Assembly: GCA_002441395.1 (NCBI GenBank)
Contig: DJVZ01000045.1
Span: 30,686-94,685, forward strand
Length of the DNA: 64,000 nt
Origin: Spirochaetaceae bacterium UBA6243
GTDB taxonomy: Bacteria; Spirochaetota; Spirochaetia; Treponematales; Rectinemataceae
Direction: 5' to 3'
A program made the translations under genes and the position numbers. A model generated the notes under the pieces. That model was not told the DNA's origin, did no database searches, and worked only from the letters and a program-made list of their open reading frames with translations. This document shows positions 63,101-64,000 of the stretch, in pieces. The first letter of the stretch is position 1. Every line of letters starts with the position of its first letter.

Positions 63101-63303
63101 GGAGAATCGCGGAGTATACGTTCGTGTACAACAACCCGTACAAATGGCCAGTCCTGTATCAGGCGAACAAGGCGACCTTCAAAGACCCGTCGAACCCCGA
63201 CCTGATATTCCCCGGGCAAATCCTCAAGATTCCGAGCATCAAGGGTGAAGCTCGCGAGGGTGCATGGGATCCGGACAAGACCTATCAGCCTCTTGCCAAG
63301 TAA
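60157..63303 (+). CDS. Large repeat lipoprotein with C-terminal LysM domain
   Basis: 1048 residues. The signal peptide ends in a lipobox (FASC, Cys about 22), followed by a Pro/Gln-rich linker. The body is alpha-helical and Ala/Asp/Glu-rich. From residue 458 it has six tandem units beginning RMAWADQ or variants (458, 554, 639, 726, 815, 906; spacing 85-96), each carrying DYPxEYKDAS and a YxxEKYxPA segment. The last unit is degenerate (RYDWAAS). A LysM-like domain follows (VRLIPQRRDCLWRIAEYTF to LIFPGQILKIPS, about 972-1028), so the protein probably links membrane and peptidoglycan. AGGAGG precedes the ATG and a terminator follows. Confidence 0.88.
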   Translation: MKFVKRFLPVLVVVALIFASCATNTGQVPQGTETPPAVTQGGQQEAQPQAQPQPPSVEKYELQNLFQQANTLKTEATDFDLKSVDPDGFLAAGNQHDAVAAAYNNLVETPAQYDGVKAYPLKAELENLVSTWDALIQKDMPIRADAAAKHADEMQAAADNADARTQAPMQYDAGLRYYSQASAFKEASNYAQTITSYQLAAVAFDAAAAAAQVNVLRADIEANGYSKYESIQMYFTMGEDKYKEAQDLWQKDTLDDMSASAASFKEAQNYYSFVVTKGAELKALEGKDKASGAQAEALQVKADVNAPDEYQQALDILAEADQSMQEGSYVKAYSSYWDAASAFETARDAAGAKQQEVTDAIAKAEANLTDAKDRASELGLEDNIYLTAATEHLDKAKALKEEVLYNDALFETNEVSNYIGLSDNFVQQEAQIREKARLEQLAKDKAAAEAAIADAKARMAWADQVDIQSDYPKEYKDASTSMAGAEIAYNNEKYVPAKTLADEVSSTLSDEFQQQVLAAREAAKAKAAQAEEEARQKAANKQAADVAIADAETRMAWANENQVRNDYPDEYKGASVAMVGAYVAYGNEDYMLSKQKAEEVSGILSNDFQTRVAADRAAKEQLAQDKAAADEVMPKARDRMAWADQNNIKADYPTEYNDAFTSMSAAEIAYNNEKYAPATELANEVLSTLSSDFETKVASDRAAKAMQVEIEKAGKAANALGAAHSRMAWADQVKLASDYSDEYRDASTSMQAADSAYSQKEYDATVILANDVVRILSDDFMAKVNGERAAAEAAVAQLAQDKAAADEVMPKARDRMAWADQNNIKAEYPNEYKDASTSMSAAEISYSNEKYVPATTLANEVLSILSPDFEAKVAADRAEKARQAAQAAVAQNMKYAQTAIADAQSRYDWAASKNAANNYPELFKQGGEALADAKTAYNALDYTRAKDLAAQSYWTLMQINEFAPLPSTYKVRLIPQRRDCLWRIAEYTFVYNNPYKWPVLYQANKATFKDPSNPDLIFPGQILKIPSIKGEAREGAWDPDKTYQPLAK
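62017..62636 (+). repeat. Near-identical 92-base direct repeat within the LysM lipoprotein gene
   Basis: Bases 62017-62108 and 62545-62636 differ at only three positions over 92 bases, with an offset of 528 bases (176 codons). They encode the QLAQDKAAADEV and RDRMAWADQNNIKA parts of repeat units 3 and 5. All three differences are silent. Other unit pairs are much more diverged, so this pair reflects a recent duplication or gene conversion. Confidence 0.9.
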
Positions 63304-63317
63304 CGTGTTTAGGTAAA

Positions 63318-63351
63318 GAAAAAAGGCCGCCCGAAAGGGTGGCCTTTTTTT
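63318..63351. terminator. Terminator after the LysM lipoprotein gene
   Basis: Stem AAAAGGCC-GCCC with GGGT-GGCCTTTT around a GAAA loop (63333-63336 area), ending in TTTTTTT. Preceded by a run of A, it may also serve the convergent aminopeptidase gene. Confidence 0.82.
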
Positions 63352-63469
63352 GGCATTAGAGAGGTGGCATGGCAGTCCGCGTTCTGGCTTCTGCGCGTGG
63401 CGGCCCGTTTCCTGAAAACCGGATGCCTGACGACAGGGCCCCGGCTTCATAGGGAAAAACGCAGCTCTT

Positions 63470-64000
63470 TCAGGAATAAAACGCGCGCAAAAAGGCAATC
63501 ATATCCAGGTGATCGGAGGCCGCGATTGTTTCGCGGATCGCGTGCATGGCGAGCAGTGGATGACCGATATCCACAGTGGGAATGCCCGTACGGCTTGCGG
63601 TGATGGGCCCGATCGTTTTCCCCGGCTGAATGTCGGCCCGGGCCATATAGCGCTGAATATTGAGATTCGCTTTGGCCGCCGCGATCTCCGCAATCTGCAT
63701 CGAAGTGAAATCGGTGGCATAATTCATGTTGGCATTAGATTTTACCGAGATCCCCCCGCCAAGCACCGGTGTGTAGAACTCGTCGAATTTGTCAGGATAG
63801 CCGGGGTGCCAGGCTTGCGATGCATCCACCGACACAGACGAAGAGCAGGACAGGGCTCTGTAGAAATCCTGGCCCGAGTTTCGGGATGCAAGCGTTATTC
63901 TTGCGAGTATATCGCGAAGATACGAAGACTGGGCTCCTCCGAGCGTCATCGAGCCAATCTCTTCAGCATCGAAAAAGCATGCCACCTGTGTCGCCGCCTG
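63470..64000 (-). CDS. M18-family aminopeptidase, C-terminal part
   Basis: The last 176 codons of a gene that enters from the right edge; the frame is open through base 64000. ACFFDAEEIGS matches the M18 metal motif (VxLFDxEEVGS), FTSMQIAEIAAAKANL and IQPGKTIGPITASRTGIPTVDIGHPLLAMHAIRE match the C-terminal half (TxGPxxAxxxGxxTVDxGxPxLxMHSxRE), including the final metal-binding His. It removes acidic or neutral N-terminal residues from peptides. No start codon is assigned because the 5' part is outside the window. Confidence 0.9.
   Translation of the reverse strand, partial: QAATQVACFFDAEEIGSMTLGGAQSSYLRDILARITLASRNSGQDFYRALSCSSSVSVDASQAWHPGYPDKFDEFYTPVLGGGISVKSNANMNYATDFTSMQIAEIAAAKANLNIQRYMARADIQPGKTIGPITASRTGIPTVDIGHPLLAMHAIRETIAASDHLDMIAFLRAFYS

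Noticed and set aside
1..64000. CRISPR arrays, tRNA or rRNA genes, insertion sequences and prophage genes
   Set aside because: No regularly spaced identical repeats, tRNA-like clover-leaf sequence, rRNA segments, transposase motifs or phage structural genes were recognised by eye; a dedicated tRNA scan could still find a missed one.

Overview
The window reads as part of the chromosome of a free-living or host-associated spirochaete (phylum Spirochaetota; the genus cannot be fixed from this sequence alone). Pointers are a long class-II (eukaryotic-type) isoleucyl-tRNA synthetase, a PnrA/TmpC-type nucleoside-binding protein, the order rpsP-khpA-rimM-trmD-rplS followed by yraN and two small hypotheticals, and a large repeat-bearing LysM lipoprotein. 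The DNA is densely coding and moderately GC-rich. No phage, insertion sequence, CRISPR array, rRNA or tRNA gene was recognised.

Layout. 1-10 kb (minus strand): the sequence-edge part of a nucleoside/sugar-type ABC importer (permease, double ATPase), pstSCA phosphate importer genes without a visible pstB, pnrA with its own promoter and terminator, deoC lacking the usual Schiff-base lysine, a small alarmone-hydrolase-like HD protein and valS. 10-24 kb: an acyl/keto-acid metabolism block. It holds an acyl-CoA ligase, an SCP2-type thiolase, two alpha/beta hydrolases, a LivFGHM-type importer with its binding protein, two atypical KAS III-like enzymes, a CoA-transferase and a regulator made of two fused TetR proteins. 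Both divergent promoters in its centre carry the same sequence motif just downstream of the -10 box. 24-36 kb: a PadR/HAAS-DUF4097 pair, TatD, TcdA, an aminotransferase, a degenerate CCA-adding-enzyme relative, an HD-GYP protein, an X-Pro aminopeptidase, an XRE regulator and an M16 homologue without its zinc site.

36-46 kb: housekeeping translation genes (prfA-prmC-rel, serS, the rpsP-rplS operon, yraN, dusB). The Rel protein keeps its synthetase residues but has substitutions in its hydrolase site, which may be balanced by the stand-alone hydrolase at 6.8-7.4 kb. 46-60 kb: a long-chain acyl-CoA synthetase, a DUF4097-like protein, then an operon with a clear promoter and a 22-bp perfect palindrome driving a membrane protein, a winged-helix regulator, a MacB/LolD-like ABC exporter, a LolA-like carrier and a probable outer-membrane barrel, followed by ileS. 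60-64 kb: the repeat lipoprotein and the end of an M18 aminopeptidase.

Most exciting candidates: the tandem-TetR-controlled acyl-CoA island (12-24 kb) with its shared operator, the apparent split of alarmone synthesis and hydrolysis between two genes, and the autoregulated envelope-export operon (49-55 kb). All functional statements are inferred from motifs and gene context; no database search was possible.
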